A stretch of 31,339 nt of DNA from Actinomycetes bacterium (GTDB lineage: Bacteria; Actinomycetota; Actinomycetes; Propionibacteriales; Propionibacteriaceae): assembly GCA_023460935.1 (NCBI GenBank), contig JAEWOI010000041.1, positions 1 through 31,339 on the forward strand. The letters are read 5' to 3'. How positions within the stretch are numbered: position 1 is the stretch's first letter; each line of letters starts with the position of its first letter. Under the pieces are notes generated by a model. The model ran no database searches. It was given only the letters and a program-made list of their open reading frames with translations, and was not told where the DNA came from. This document shows positions 6,780-16,173 of this stretch, piece by piece. Position numbers and translations under genes: made by a program.

Positions 6780-7997
6780 GTGGACGTCGAAGTGGCCCGG
6801 TGGCTGGTCTCTGCTGCGGCCGTCCCGGCGCTGGCGGCCGCGGCGGCCGAGGCCGACCCGACCTCCCTCGCCGCAGCGCAGCGGCTGCGCAGGGAGTGGC
6901 CGCCGGAGCAGGCGGCTGCCGCGCTCGGGCAGGAGGCGCTGCGCCGCCGCGCCGTGGCAAAGCTCGGCGACCGGGCGGGCGGGCTCTTCCTCACCCCGGA
7001 CGGCCTGGAGCAGGCGACCAGGGCCGACGTGGCGGCGTGGCGGGCAGCGCGCCTGGCCGCGGCCGGCGCCACGAGCGTCGTCGACCTCGGCTGCGGCATC
7101 GGAGCTGACGCCCTGGCCTTCGCCGACGCCGGCCTGGCGGTGGTGGCGGTGGAACTGGAACCGGCAACGGCCGTGCTCGCCGAGGCGAACCTCGCCGGCC
7201 GGGGGCGGGTGCAGCAGGGCGACGCCGCGGCCCTCGCCCCGCAGCTGCTCGCAGACGGGGCCGCGGTCTTCCTCGACCCGGCCAGGCGGACGGCTGCCGG
7301 ACGCAGCTGGCGGGTGGCGGACCTCACCCCACCCTGGGACTTCGCCACCGGGCTGCTGAACGGACGGATCGGGTGCATCAAGGCCGCGCCGGGCCTTCCC
7401 GGCGGCTTCATCCCCGAAGGGGTGGCGGCCACCTGGGTGAGCCACCGCGGCGAGCTGGTGGAGTGTTCCCTGTGGGCGGGGGCGTGGCCGGCCGGCTCGC
7501 GCACGGCCGTGCTGCTGCCCGCTGGCCGGGAACTGGCGGCGGGGGAGCGCCGCGACCCGCAGCCCGGGCCGGTGGGGCGTTACCTATACGAGCCGGACCC
7601 AGCCGTGATCCGCGCGGGGGCCGGCGGTGCGCTCGCCGGGCTCCTGGGCGCCTGGGCAGCAGCAGCGGGCATCGCCTACCTGTTCGCCGACGCCCCGGTG
7701 GCCACCGGGTTCGCCACCGGCTTCGAGGTGCTCGAAGTGCTTCCGTTCGACGAGCGCCGGTTGCGCGGCTGGCTGCGGGAGCACCGGGTCGGCGCGGTGG
7801 AGATCAAGGTGCGGGGCCTCGACGTGGACCCCGCCGTGCTGCGGCGCCGCCTGAAGCCGGCTGGGCCGGGGGCGGTGACCCTGGTGCTCAGCCCCACCGT
7901 GGACGGGGCCCGCGCCCTCGTCGCCCGCCGGCTGCCCCGGGATGCCGGTGGGGCCGAACCACCCGATCGGGGCACGGCCACGGCGCGCCCGGAGTAG
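6780..7997 (+). CDS. Class I SAM methyltransferase with THUMP-like domain
   Basis: 405 aa. The N-terminal 80 residues are Ala-rich and helical. Residues 99-111 are the SAM-binding glycine motif VVDLGCGIGADAL, followed by the acidic VAVELEPAT that should hold the ribose, and by FLDPARR, an NPPY-like catalytic-loop position. The C-terminal part (about 320-395, VLEVLPFDERRLRGWL and VEIKVRGLDVDP) matches the THUMP-like domain that accompanies this actinobacterial family, hinting at an RNA substrate. The real substrate is not known to me. The GTG start is set by the leaderless spacing to the -10 at 6768. The frame ends with a TAG at 7995. Family call is good; function open. Confidence 0.82.
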   Translation: MDVEVARWLVSAAAVPALAAAAAEADPTSLAAAQRLRREWPPEQAAAALGQEALRRRAVAKLGDRAGGLFLTPDGLEQATRADVAAWRAARLAAAGATSVVDLGCGIGADALAFADAGLAVVAVELEPATAVLAEANLAGRGRVQQGDAAALAPQLLADGAAVFLDPARRTAAGRSWRVADLTPPWDFATGLLNGRIGCIKAAPGLPGGFIPEGVAATWVSHRGELVECSLWAGAWPAGSRTAVLLPAGRELAAGERRDPQPGPVGRYLYEPDPAVIRAGAGGALAGLLGAWAAAAGIAYLFADAPVATGFATGFEVLEVLPFDERRLRGWLREHRVGAVEIKVRGLDVDPAVLRRRLKPAGPGAVTLVLSPTVDGARALVARRLPRDAGGAEPPDRGTATARPE

Positions 7998-8017
7998 CGT
8001 CGCCGGTGGAGGTTGCC

Positions 8018-8311
8018 ATGTCGGCTCGACGGTTCCTGTTCGTACTCGGCGCACTCGCCCTCGCCGCGCTCCTCTCCGGCTGCGCCGCCGCGGCCAATCC
8101 GCTGGCCGGCGCGGATGCCCCGGCCGGGTTCTGGCTCGGCCTTTGGCACGGGTTCATCTCCCCGATCACGCTGGTGATCTCGTTCTTCTCCACGCAGGTG
8201 GGCATCTACGAGGTGCACAACAACGGGGGCTGGTACAACTTCGGGTTCGTGTTCGGCGCCTCGCTGTTCTTCGGCGGTGGTGGCGCGGGGGCCAGGGGAG
8301 CGCGTCGCTGA
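8018..8311 (+). CDS. Small lipoprotein-like membrane protein
   Basis: 97 aa with a lipoprotein signal: basic N-terminus, hydrophobic stretch and lipobox LLSGC (Cys22). A second hydrophobic region follows (GFWLGLWHGFISPITLVISFF), then YEVHNNGGWYNFGFVFG and a Gly-rich last helix. The HGFISPI and NNGGWYNFGF segments recur in short uncharacterised bacterial proteins that I recognise as a family without known function. GGTGGAGG (8006-8013) is a good ribosome binding site for ATG 8018. It lies 20 bp after the methyltransferase, probably in the same transcript, and converges on the glycosidase gene 15 bp away. Confidence 0.75.
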   Translation: MSARRFLFVLGALALAALLSGCAAAANPLAGADAPAGFWLGLWHGFISPITLVISFFSTQVGIYEVHNNGGWYNFGFVFGASLFFGGGGAGARGARR

Positions 8312-8326
8312 GCTCCCGGAAGCGCC

Positions 8327-9541
8327 TCAGCCCAGCCACCAACCGTGCGCCGGCACCCCGTTCACGGGCTCGTCGGCGAGGTTGAGCCGCAGGGTGAGCC
8401 GCTGCCCGGGTTCTGGCCCGGTGAGCTCGATCGAAATGAAGGTGTTGGTCAGGTCCGCGGTGGTCACCTCGGCGTCCACCAGCCAGGGGTGGCGTCTGCG
8501 GATGCCGATCAGTTCGGTGAACACCGCGTGGGTGGGCTCGCCGAACGGGAGCAATTCCGACGGCTGGCCGGGGAACGGTGGGCGCACCGCGTCGTCGCCG
8601 TAGTGGTTCTCCTCCTTCTCCCCGGTGAAGCCCTGTTCGTCGCCTGCATAGATGGACGGCACGCCGGGCAGCAGCAACAGCAGCGCAGCGGCCAGCGGCA
8701 CGTGCCGCGGGTCGTGGAGCTTGGTCGCGATTCGGGTCACGTCGTGGTTGCCGATGAAGGTCTGGGGCCGGAACCGCCGGCAGAAGGCGCGGTGCCTGCC
8801 CAGCGTCCAGTCGAGGGAGAAGAAGTTGCGCTCGTTGAGGGAGTCCCACACCGCGTGCCACAGCTCGTACTGGGTGACGCTGTCCGCCCCCGAGGTCGCG
8901 ACGAACTCCGCGTAGTCGCCGTGGATTACCTCGCCGAACACCCAGCAGTCGGGATGGGCAGCCTTCACGCTGGCCAGGATCGGTGCCCACACCTGCGCAC
9001 CCTGGGTGTAGGCGGCGTCCAGCCGCCAGGCGTCCACGCCGCGATCCAGCCAGTGGATGAGCACCCCGGCCACGTAGTCGGCCACCGCCGGCCGGCTCAG
9101 GTCGAGTTCCACCAGGCCCTTGTGGCCCTCGAAGTTGCGGGGGTAGCCGTCCACCCAGCGGATCCAGTCGCCGTCGGGGGTGCCGGGTCCGGCGGCGACG
9201 GCTCGCCGGACGATCGGGTGGTCCGCAGCCAGGTGGTTGAACACCCCGTCCAGGCAGACCCGGATGCCGCGTGCAGAGCAGGCGGCCAACAACGCTTCGA
9301 AGTCGGCCTCATCGCCCAGCCGACGGTCGATCCGGTGGTGGTCGAGGGTGTCGTAGCCGTGGCTGGCCGATGCGAACACCGGCCCGAGCATCAGGCCGTT
9401 CGCCCCGAGCTCGATCAGGTAGTCCAGCCAGTTGCCGAGCTGTGGCAGCCGGTGGTGCGGCTCAGGCGTGGCGGTGCGCTCCGCCCCAACGAACCCGAGT
9501 GGGTACACATGCCACCAGATGACGCTCGCCGGCCAGTCCAT
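8327..9541 (-). CDS. GH13 alpha-amylase family glycosidase
   Basis: 404 aa, with no signal peptide, so probably cytosolic. It carries the four conserved GH13 regions: DGVFNH (residues 98-103), GVDAWRLDAA with the nucleophile Asp175, VFGEVIHGD with the acid/base Glu204, and FIGNHD with the transition-state Asp267. The TIM barrel starts at once (VIWWHVYPLGF), and only a short C-terminal beta domain follows. The enzyme likely acts on alpha-linked glucosides or maltodextrins of intracellular origin; the exact specificity (alpha-amylase, alpha-glucosidase, trehalose-related) cannot be read off. ATG 9541 has AGGAGG (9549-9554). A possible -10 TAGGGT lies at 9562-9567 (minus). It is divergent from groES. 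Confidence 0.88.
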   Translation of the reverse strand: MDWPASVIWWHVYPLGFVGAERTATPEPHHRLPQLGNWLDYLIELGANGLMLGPVFASASHGYDTLDHHRIDRRLGDEADFEALLAACSARGIRVCLDGVFNHLAADHPIVRRAVAAGPGTPDGDWIRWVDGYPRNFEGHKGLVELDLSRPAVADYVAGVLIHWLDRGVDAWRLDAAYTQGAQVWAPILASVKAAHPDCWVFGEVIHGDYAEFVATSGADSVTQYELWHAVWDSLNERNFFSLDWTLGRHRAFCRRFRPQTFIGNHDVTRIATKLHDPRHVPLAAALLLLLPGVPSIYAGDEQGFTGEKEENHYGDDAVRPPFPGQPSELLPFGEPTHAVFTELIGIRRRHPWLVDAEVTTADLTNTFISIELTGPEPGQRLTLRLNLADEPVNGVPAHGWWLG

Positions 9542-9584
9542 CTCTCGACCTCCTGGCTCCCACCCTAGGCGAAGCCGCGGCCGA

Positions 9585-9603
9585 CGGCGGCAGCCTGCCG
9601 CCG
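9585..9603. repeat. Hairpin between the glycosidase and groES promoters
   Basis: CGGCGGCA and TGCCGCCG (8 bp each) surround a 3-nt loop, directly upstream of the first CIRCE operator. It might separate the two divergent promoters. Its role is unknown. Confidence 0.55.
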
Positions 9604-9607
9604 CGGG

Positions 9608-9634
9608 TTGGCACTCGGCTTGATCGAGTGCTAA
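9608..9634 (+). promoter_or_regulatory. CIRCE operator 1 (HrcA site)
   Basis: TTGGCACTC, 9 nt, GAGTGCTAA: the HrcA consensus TTAGCACTC-N9-GAGTGCTAA with one change. The groES -35 hexamer lies inside the 9-nt spacer and so would be covered by bound HrcA. Confidence 0.93.
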
Positions 9635-9648
9635 GCCCGCGATAGATT
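9620..9648 (+). promoter_or_regulatory. groESL promoter
   Basis: -35 TTGATC (9620-9625), 17-nt spacer, -10 TAGATT (9643-9648). The start should fall near 9655, inside the second CIRCE. This gives a leader of about 110 nt, which includes a 7-bp inverted repeat CAGGGCT/AGCCCTG at 9731-9746 shortly before the groES ribosome binding site. Confidence 0.75.
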
Positions 9649-9652
9649 CCAG

Positions 9653-9679
9653 TTAGCACTCTCGCCATGAGGGTGCCAG
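9653..9679 (+). promoter_or_regulatory. CIRCE operator 2, degenerate right arm
   Basis: A perfect left arm TTAGCACTC (9653-9661), 9 nt, then GGGTGCCAG, which differs from the consensus at three positions. Spacing and position over the transcription start support a second, weaker HrcA site. Confidence 0.75.
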
Positions 9680-9766
9680 TCAGCCTCCGGCGGCACCGCG
9701 ACGACGCCGAGGCCAGCAACCTGACCAGATCAGGGCTTCAGCCCTGCAGAACGAAAGGGTTTTGAC

Positions 9767-10063
9767 GTGGCAGTCACGATCAAGCCGCTCGAGGATCGCA
9801 TCCTCGTCCAGCCGCTGGAGGCCGAGCAGACCACCGCCTCCGGGCTGGTCATCCCCGACACCGCCAAGGAGAAGCCGCAGGAGGGCAGGGTGCTCGCCAC
9901 CGGGCCCGGCCGCATCGACGACAACGGCAACCGGGTTCCCCTGGACGTCGCGGAGGGTGACATCGTCATCTTCAGCAAGTACGGCGGCACCGAGGTCAAG
10001 TACGACGGCCAGGAGTACCTGCTCCTGAATGCCCGCGACATCCTCGCGGTCGTCTCCAAGTAA
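9767..10063 (+). CDS. groES: Co-chaperonin GroES
   Basis: 98 aa, full length. Caps the GroEL ring during ATP-driven protein folding in the cytoplasm. It begins VTIKPLEDRILVQPLEAEQTTASGL, with the mobile loop around residues 17-35. The conserved EGRVLATGPGR and the C-terminal EYLLLNARDILAVV are typical. The start is GTG, chosen because it gives the standard N-terminus and GAAAGGG (9753-9759) stands 7 nt upstream. It is cotranscribed with groEL 12 bp downstream and controlled by the two CIRCE sites, so heat-shock induction through HrcA is expected. No HspR-type inverted repeat was seen. Confidence 0.97.
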   Translation: MAVTIKPLEDRILVQPLEAEQTTASGLVIPDTAKEKPQEGRVLATGPGRIDDNGNRVPLDVAEGDIVIFSKYGGTEVKYDGQEYLLLNARDILAVVSK

Positions 10064-10075
10064 GGAATCCGACAC

Positions 10076-11680
<1,605 letters not shown>

Positions 11681-11681
11681 T

Positions 11682-11735
11682 CGCTGAGCCGGAGCGGCCC
11701 GCCACCTCCAGGTGGCGGGCCGTTCAGCGTTCCTG
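11682..11735 (+). terminator. groESL terminator
   Basis: A near-perfect GC-rich stem: CGGCCCGCCACC (11695-11706) pairs with GGTGGCGGGCCG (11711-11722) around a tetraloop. Six further outer pairs (11682-11687 with 11724-11729) exist. There is no real U-tract, as is common in high-GC actinobacteria. Confidence 0.85.
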
Positions 11736-11784
11736 ACAGCCAACTGTCCCCGTTCGGGGAACAGACACCGGGCACCCGTCCGGA

Positions 11785-11790
11785 TAGCCT
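11785..11790 (+). promoter_or_regulatory. Possible -10 for the Excalibur gene
   Basis: TAGCCT, preceded by GA, about 35 nt before the GTG start and 23 nt before its ribosome binding site AGGAAG (11813-11818). No convincing -35. Confidence 0.4.
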
Positions 11791-11825
11791 CGCCGGGACA
11801 GCCCGACCCGACAGGAAGAAGTGCC

Positions 11826-12182
11826 GTGAACCCCCGCAGGACCACCGCTGCCCTGGCAGCAATCGCCTTGTCAGCAGCGCTCGGGGTAGTCCCGGCCGCG
11901 ACCGCTCGCGCCGACATGTCCGTGGCGACCGCTTTGCTTCCTGATGCCGTCGCGGCGTCGGCAGCCCCGGCCCCCTCGCTCGTGATGCCGACGGCCAAGC
12001 GTTACTCCAACTGCACCCAGCTGAACAAGAAGTACAAGCACGGGGTGGGCAAGAAGGGCGCCAGGGACAAGGTGCGCGGCAAGACCAAGCCGGTGCGGAA
12101 CTTCAAGGTGAGCAACGCTCTCTACAGCGCCAACAGGCACAGCGACCGCGACCGCGACGGCATCGCCTGTGAGAAGCGCTGA
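11826..12182 (+). CDS. Secreted Excalibur calcium-binding domain protein
   Basis: 118 aa. Residues 1-31 form a Sec signal peptide: RR near the start, a hydrophobic core and a probable cleavage at ATARA. An Ala/Pro-rich spacer follows. The last 60 residues (from RYSNCTQLNKKY) are an Excalibur domain, ending in the calcium-binding loop SDRDRDGIACEKR, with the two Cys (NCTQ and ACEK) that would form the disulfide. Such domains are extracellular in actinobacteria and often accompany nucleases or wall proteins; here the domain stands alone. The start is GTG 11826 with AGGAAG at 11813. A weak inverted repeat CCGGAT/ATCCGG (12192-12215) after the stop may be the terminator. Confidence 0.85.
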   Translation: MNPRRTTAALAAIALSAALGVVPAATARADMSVATALLPDAVAASAAPAPSLVMPTAKRYSNCTQLNKKYKHGVGKKGARDKVRGKTKPVRNFKVSNALYSANRHSDRDRDGIACEKR

Positions 12183-12283
12183 GCCGCTCCACCGGATGAG
12201 CAGAACCTGATCCGGAGCCAATGCCGCTCTGACCTGCCGGCGTTGGGATGGTGCCCACCAACCCAGCTACGTCAGGAGAGAAC

Positions 12284-12445
12284 GTGACTGCCGGGTCAGG
12301 CGGATCTGCACTGTCGATGCATGAGTTCGCCTCTGGCAGCGCCGTTCGGTGCATCGAGTGCGCGGATCCGTCGCGGGGTGGTGGCGGGCCGCCGAACCGG
12401 CCGGGAATCGTCCGCAAGGATGACCCGCTGCGCCGCGGGGGATGA
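12284..12445 (+). CDS. Possible 53-residue small protein
   Basis: Weakly supported ORF in the otherwise gene-free stretch 12183-12480. A strong AGGAGAG (12274-12280) stands directly before GTG 12284. The product has RCIECADP in the middle and a Gly/Pro- and Arg-rich end, with no domain I recognise. Third-position GC is only moderately biased, less than in the neighbouring genes, which argues against it. It could be a decayed coding fragment. Confidence 0.22.
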   Translation: MTAGSGGSALSMHEFASGSAVRCIECADPSRGGGGPPNRPGIVRKDDPLRRGG

Positions 12446-12468
12446 CGCGGGAGCGGTCCTCGCCTCCC

Positions 12469-12474
12469 TAGCCT
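12469..12474 (+). promoter_or_regulatory. -10 element of leaderless promoter for the ABC exporter
   Basis: TAGCCT, 6 nt, ATG 12481. There is no ribosome binding site in front of the start, which fits leaderless translation. Confidence 0.55.
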
Positions 12475-12480
12475 TGGCCC

Positions 12481-13419
12481 ATGAGCGAGAACGAGCCGCT
12501 GGCCGCTGCCGTGCCGGGCATCGAGGCGATCGGGCTGAAACGGGCCTTCGGGACGGTGCGGGCCGTGGACGGCATCACGTTCACCGCTCCGGCGGGCGCC
12601 GTGACCGCCCTGATCGGGCCCAACGGCTCGGGCAAGACCACGCTCCTGCTGCTGCTGGCCGGGCTGCTCCGGCCGGACTCCGGACGGGCCAACGTCGCCG
12701 GGTTCGACCTGGCCGACCACAACCTCCAGGCGCGCTCGGTCGTGGGCTGGATGCCGGACGTTTTCGGCACCTGGGACGCCCTGACCTGCACCGAGATCCT
12801 CTCCACCTTCGCGCACGCCTATGGCATCGACCGCAAGCTGGCCGGGCAGCGGGTCGCGGCCCTGCTGGCCCAGGTGCACCTCGCCGAGTTCGCGGCCAGC
12901 CCGGCCCGGGTGCTCAGCCGCGGCCAGAAACAGCGCCTTGGCCTGGCCAGGGCGCTGGTGCACGACCCGCAGGTGCTGCTGCTCGACGAGCCGGCCTCCG
13001 GCCTCGACCCGCGCTCCCGGATCGAGCTGCGTGACCTGCTGCGGGGCCTGGCGGCCGAGGGCCGAACGGTGCTGGTCTCCTCCCACGTGCTGTCCGAGCT
13101 GGAGGAGGTGTACGACCACGCGGTGTTCCTTTCCCGGGGGCGGACGGTCGACGTTTCCGGGCCGCAGGTCGAGACGGTCCGGCGGGGTTGGCGCCTGGAC
13201 GCGCTGGACCCGGTGGCCCTGCGCACCTTCCTCGACGGTGCCGGCATCCCCTGGACGGGCCAGCCGAGCGGGGAGGTGCTGGTGCAGCTGGCCGGCCACG
13301 AGTCGGCCCGTGAACTCGTGCGGGCCGCCGTCGCGGCCGACGTGCCGCTGCACACCATCACGCCGCTCTCCGGACGGCTCGAGGAGACGTACCTGGCGCT
13401 GGACGAGGAGCGGCTGTGA
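12481..13419 (+). CDS. ABC transporter ATP-binding protein
   Basis: 312 aa, the ATPase half of an ABC-2 type exporter. Walker A GPNGSGKTT (about residues 43-51), Q-loop region SVVGWMPD, signature LSRGQKQRLGLARAL (LSRGQ in place of LSGGQ), Walker B LLLDEPASGLD and the switch His in SSHVLSE are all present. The last 90 residues after the ATPase core form a C-terminal extension usual for the CcmA/DrrA-like class. It overlaps the permease gene as GTGA. The substrate is unknown. The adjacent two-component system converging on this pair suggests regulated export of an antimicrobial, lipid or envelope component, but that is inference. Confidence 0.9.
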   Translation: MSENEPLAAAVPGIEAIGLKRAFGTVRAVDGITFTAPAGAVTALIGPNGSGKTTLLLLLAGLLRPDSGRANVAGFDLADHNLQARSVVGWMPDVFGTWDALTCTEILSTFAHAYGIDRKLAGQRVAALLAQVHLAEFAASPARVLSRGQKQRLGLARALVHDPQVLLLDEPASGLDPRSRIELRDLLRGLAAEGRTVLVSSHVLSELEEVYDHAVFLSRGRTVDVSGPQVETVRRGWRLDALDPVALRTFLDGAGIPWTGQPSGEVLVQLAGHESARELVRAAVAADVPLHTITPLSGRLEETYLALDEERL

Positions 13420-14660
13420 ACACCTGGCGGTTGTCCTGGCACGGTGTGCTCACCGTGACCGAGCTCGAGCTCAAGCAGCGGATCCGCTCCCGGCGCTGGG
13501 TGTGGGCGCTGGCTGCGTGGTTCCTGTTCATCGGGGCCATCACCGGCCTGATGATGCTGGCCACCAACCGGCTGTTCGGCTTCGAGCCGGTGCCCGACGA
13601 CAACGCGGGGCCGATCACGTTCGCCATCATCACCTTCTTCATCCTGGGCATGGGGCTGATGATCGCCCCGACGTTCACGGCCACCTCGATCAACGGCGAC
13701 CGCAACGCCGGCACGCTGGCCATCCTGCAGGCCACCCGGCTGAGCGCTGTTGAGATCGCCACCGGCAAGCTGCTGGCGGCCTGGCTCACCTCGGCGATCT
13801 TCCTCGTGGTGGCCCTGCCGTTCCTGGCCTGGTCGATGGTGCTGGGCAACATCTCGGTGCTGCAGGTGTTGGTCTGCTTCGCCGTCGTGTTCGCAGAAGT
13901 GGCCGTGGTGTGCGCGATCGGACTCGGGTGGTCGGCGCTGCTCTCGCGCCAGGCCGGGTCGGCCGTGATGACCTATCTCAGCGTGGTCGGGCTGACGATC
14001 ATCTCCACCGGCGTGATGGCCCTGCTGATCCCGCTGGTGCAGCAGGAGAACGTCCCGGTACGGGTCTGGGGGCTGAGCGACACCGACCGGGCGACCTACC
14101 AGGCCGAAGTGGACCGGTACTGGTCCCAGAACCCCGATGGCGACGGGTCGGGGGCTCCGGCGGCGCCGATCGGCAAGTGCGCGTGGCAGGAGCGGCTCGA
14201 ACCGGTGACCCACACCGACCGGATCTGGTGGATCACCGTGGTGAACCCGTTCGTGATCGTCTCCGACGCAGCGCCGCTGCCGCCGAACGCGAAGGTGGGC
14301 GACGACCTGACCGAGGCAGAGGCACGTGGGCGGGACCCGCTGGGCGCGCTCAGCATGGGGGTGCGGTGGCTCGCCCTGCCTCCGGAGACCGAACGCGACG
14401 AGTGCATCCAGTTGTACGCCGAGAGCGGCGCCTACAACGTCGAGTACGACGATGGTGGCCGGCCGAAGGTGACCACCCTCTCCGGCACGCCGGTCAACGT
14501 GGAGACCCCGGTGCGGCCCCGCCAGGTCGACGTCAGCCAACCCATCTGGCCTTACGGCCTCGCCGCGAACGTCGCGCTGGGGGTCGTGTTCTTCTGGGTC
14601 GCCGTGCGCCGCCTGCGGGTGCCATACGGCACGCTGCCGAAGGGCACCAGGGTGGCCTGA
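13416..14660 (+). CDS. ABC-2 type transporter permease
   Basis: 414 aa with about six membrane segments: around residues 27-48, 64-84, 118-140, 145-168, 178-205 and near the C-terminus (LAANVALGVVFFWVAV). A polar loop of about 170 residues between the fifth and sixth segments, rich in Pro and charged residues with Cys in GKCAWQE and RDECIQ, is probably extracytoplasmic. GTG 13416 overlaps the ATPase stop (GTGA), so the two form a transporter. The 3' end stops 3 bp from the convergent response-regulator gene. Confidence 0.85.
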   Translation: MNTWRLSWHGVLTVTELELKQRIRSRRWVWALAAWFLFIGAITGLMMLATNRLFGFEPVPDDNAGPITFAIITFFILGMGLMIAPTFTATSINGDRNAGTLAILQATRLSAVEIATGKLLAAWLTSAIFLVVALPFLAWSMVLGNISVLQVLVCFAVVFAEVAVVCAIGLGWSALLSRQAGSAVMTYLSVVGLTIISTGVMALLIPLVQQENVPVRVWGLSDTDRATYQAEVDRYWSQNPDGDGSGAPAAPIGKCAWQERLEPVTHTDRIWWITVVNPFVIVSDAAPLPPNAKVGDDLTEAEARGRDPLGALSMGVRWLALPPETERDECIQLYAESGAYNVEYDDGGRPKVTTLSGTPVNVETPVRPRQVDVSQPIWPYGLAANVALGVVFFWVAVRRLRVPYGTLPKGTRVA

Positions 14661-14663
14661 AGC

Positions 14664-15359
14664 TCAGCGCGTGCCGTTGCCGGCCAGGCCGGTCTCGTGC
14701 GCAACCACCACCGCCTGCACCCGGTCGCGCACGCGGAGCTTGGCCAGCACCCGGCGGACGTGGGTCTTCACCGTCGTCTCCGAAAGGTAGAGCTCTGCGG
14801 AGATCTCGGCGTTGGACAACCCGCGGGCGATCAGTTCCAGCACCTCGCGCTCCCGCGCGGTGAGGCTGGCCAGCCTGGGGTCCTCGGCCACCGGCCCGGG
14901 CTCCGGGGCCGCCGTGCCGGTGACGTGGGCGAGCAGTCGCCGGGTGGCGGAGGGGGCGATCACCGCGTCGCCGGTGTGCACGGTCCGGATCGCGGCCAGC
15001 AGGTCGGCCGGCGGCGCGTTCTTGAGCAGGAAGCCCGAGGCCCCGGCCCGGATCGCCGCCAGCAGGTACTCGTCCAGGTCGTAGGTGGTCAGCATCACGA
15101 TGCGGGGCAAGCCCGCGCCCTCGGTGGCCGCGACGATCTGCCGCGTGGCGGCCAGCCCGTCCGTGCCGGGCATGCGGACGTCCATCAGCACGACGTCGCA
15201 CGCCGTGGCGCCGACCAGGGCTACGGCTGCGGCGCCGTCCCCGGCCTCGCCGACCACCGCCATGTCGGCCTGCGCGTCGATCACCATCGCCAGGCCGGCG
15301 CGCACGAGCTGCTGGTCGTCCACCAGCACCACGCGGATCACTTCCCCGGGCTCAGGCAC
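14664..15359 (-). CDS. NarL/LuxR-family response regulator
   Basis: 231 aa. The receiver domain (residues 8-125) has the acidic pair DD at 14-15, phosphoacceptor Asp60 in VLMDVRMPG, Thr in MLTTYD and Lys in FLLKNAP. The C-terminal LuxR-type helix-turn-helix (about 165-225) reads LTAREREVLELIARGLSNAEISAELYLSE, then TVKTHVRRVLAKL. The start is GTG 15359 with AAGGAG 7 nt upstream, overlapping the kinase stop by 8 nt. It is the partner of that kinase. Target promoters are not visible here; the convergent ABC exporter is a candidate because such pairs often sit beside the transporter they regulate. Confidence 0.92.
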   Translation of the reverse strand: MPEPGEVIRVVLVDDQQLVRAGLAMVIDAQADMAVVGEAGDGAAAVALVGATACDVVLMDVRMPGTDGLAATRQIVAATEGAGLPRIVMLTTYDLDEYLLAAIRAGASGFLLKNAPPADLLAAIRTVHTGDAVIAPSATRRLLAHVTGTAAPEPGPVAEDPRLASLTAREREVLELIARGLSNAEISAELYLSETTVKTHVRRVLAKLRVRDRVQAVVVAHETGLAGNGTR

Positions 15360-16173
15360 TGAGCGCTCCTTCCGCCGCCACCGGGACCAGCGGGATCACC
15401 GCCCGCACCCGGAAGCCGTCCTCGGTCTGGCCGGCTTCGAGGGTGCCGCCCACGAGCTCGGCCCGTTCGCGCATGCCGATCAGGCCGAGGCCGAGGCCGG
15501 CCAGCGGCTCCTCTGCTGCCGGGTCCGGCGGCAGGGCGCCGCGCCCGCCCCGGTCGGTGACGGTGAGCGTCACCTCGTCCTCAGCCCAGCTCAGCGCGAC
15601 GATCACCTGGGCGCCGTCGCCGGCGTGCTTGATCACGTTCGTCAAGGCCTCCTGGCAGACCCGGTACAGCGCGAGTCGGGAACCCGACGGCAGCCCGGCC
15701 GGCTCCCCGACCCGGATCAGCGCGACCTCCAGCCCGGCCTGCCGCGCCTGCTCGATCAGCCCGTCCAGCGGGGCGTGGTCCGGCACGGGCGCGAGTTCCG
15801 GGGCCTCGTCGTTGCGCAGCATGCCGAGGATGCGCCTGGTGTCGGTGAGCGCCACCCTGCCCGTCTCTGCAATCGTGAGGAACGCCCGCCGCGACGCCGC
15901 GGTGTCGGTGACGACGTAGCTGCCGCCGTCGGCCTGGGCGATCATGATCGCGAGGGAGTGCGCGATCACGTCGTGCATCTCGCGCACGATCCGGATCCGT
16001 TCAGCCGCCACCGCCAGCTCGGCCGCCCGCTGCTGGCCGTCGACGGCTGTGGCCCGGGCGGCCGACGCGCGGGCCCGGGCGGTCTCGGCACCGCGGTAGG
16101 CGAGCAGCAGCCAGACCCCTGCCGCGGCCAGGGCCAGGCAGAGGAGGCTGAGCGTGATCTCTAGCGGGCTCAT
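15352..16173 (-). CDS. Short NarL-type sensor histidine kinase
   Basis: 273 aa. HisKA_3 dimerisation domain with phosphoacceptor His67 in REMHDVIAHSL. HATPase domain with N-box EALTNVIKHAG, DRGGRG and GLGLGLIGMRERAELVGGTL. The input part is only about 50 residues: one membrane helix (residues 5-25) and a short coiled linker, where relatives usually have four to six helices. No in-frame start upstream would add more, because the ATG overlaps the guaB3 stop by one base (TGATG). So either the signal is sensed in the membrane or by a partner protein, or the N-terminus has been lost. It is cotranscribed with guaB3 and the regulator. Confidence 0.88.
   Translation of the reverse strand: MSPLEITLSLLCLALAAAGVWLLLAYRGAETARARASAARATAVDGQQRAAELAVAAERIRIVREMHDVIAHSLAIMIAQADGGSYVVTDTAASRRAFLTIAETGRVALTDTRRILGMLRNDEAPELAPVPDHAPLDGLIEQARQAGLEVALIRVGEPAGLPSGSRLALYRVCQEALTNVIKHAGDGAQVIVALSWAEDEVTLTVTDRGGRGALPPDPAAEEPLAGLGLGLIGMRERAELVGGTLEAGQTEDGFRVRAVIPLVPVAAEGALSA

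Noticed and set aside
9542..9766. HspR (HAIR) operator at groES
   Set aside because: No CTTGAGT-N7-ACTCAAG type repeat is present; only CIRCE sites were found.
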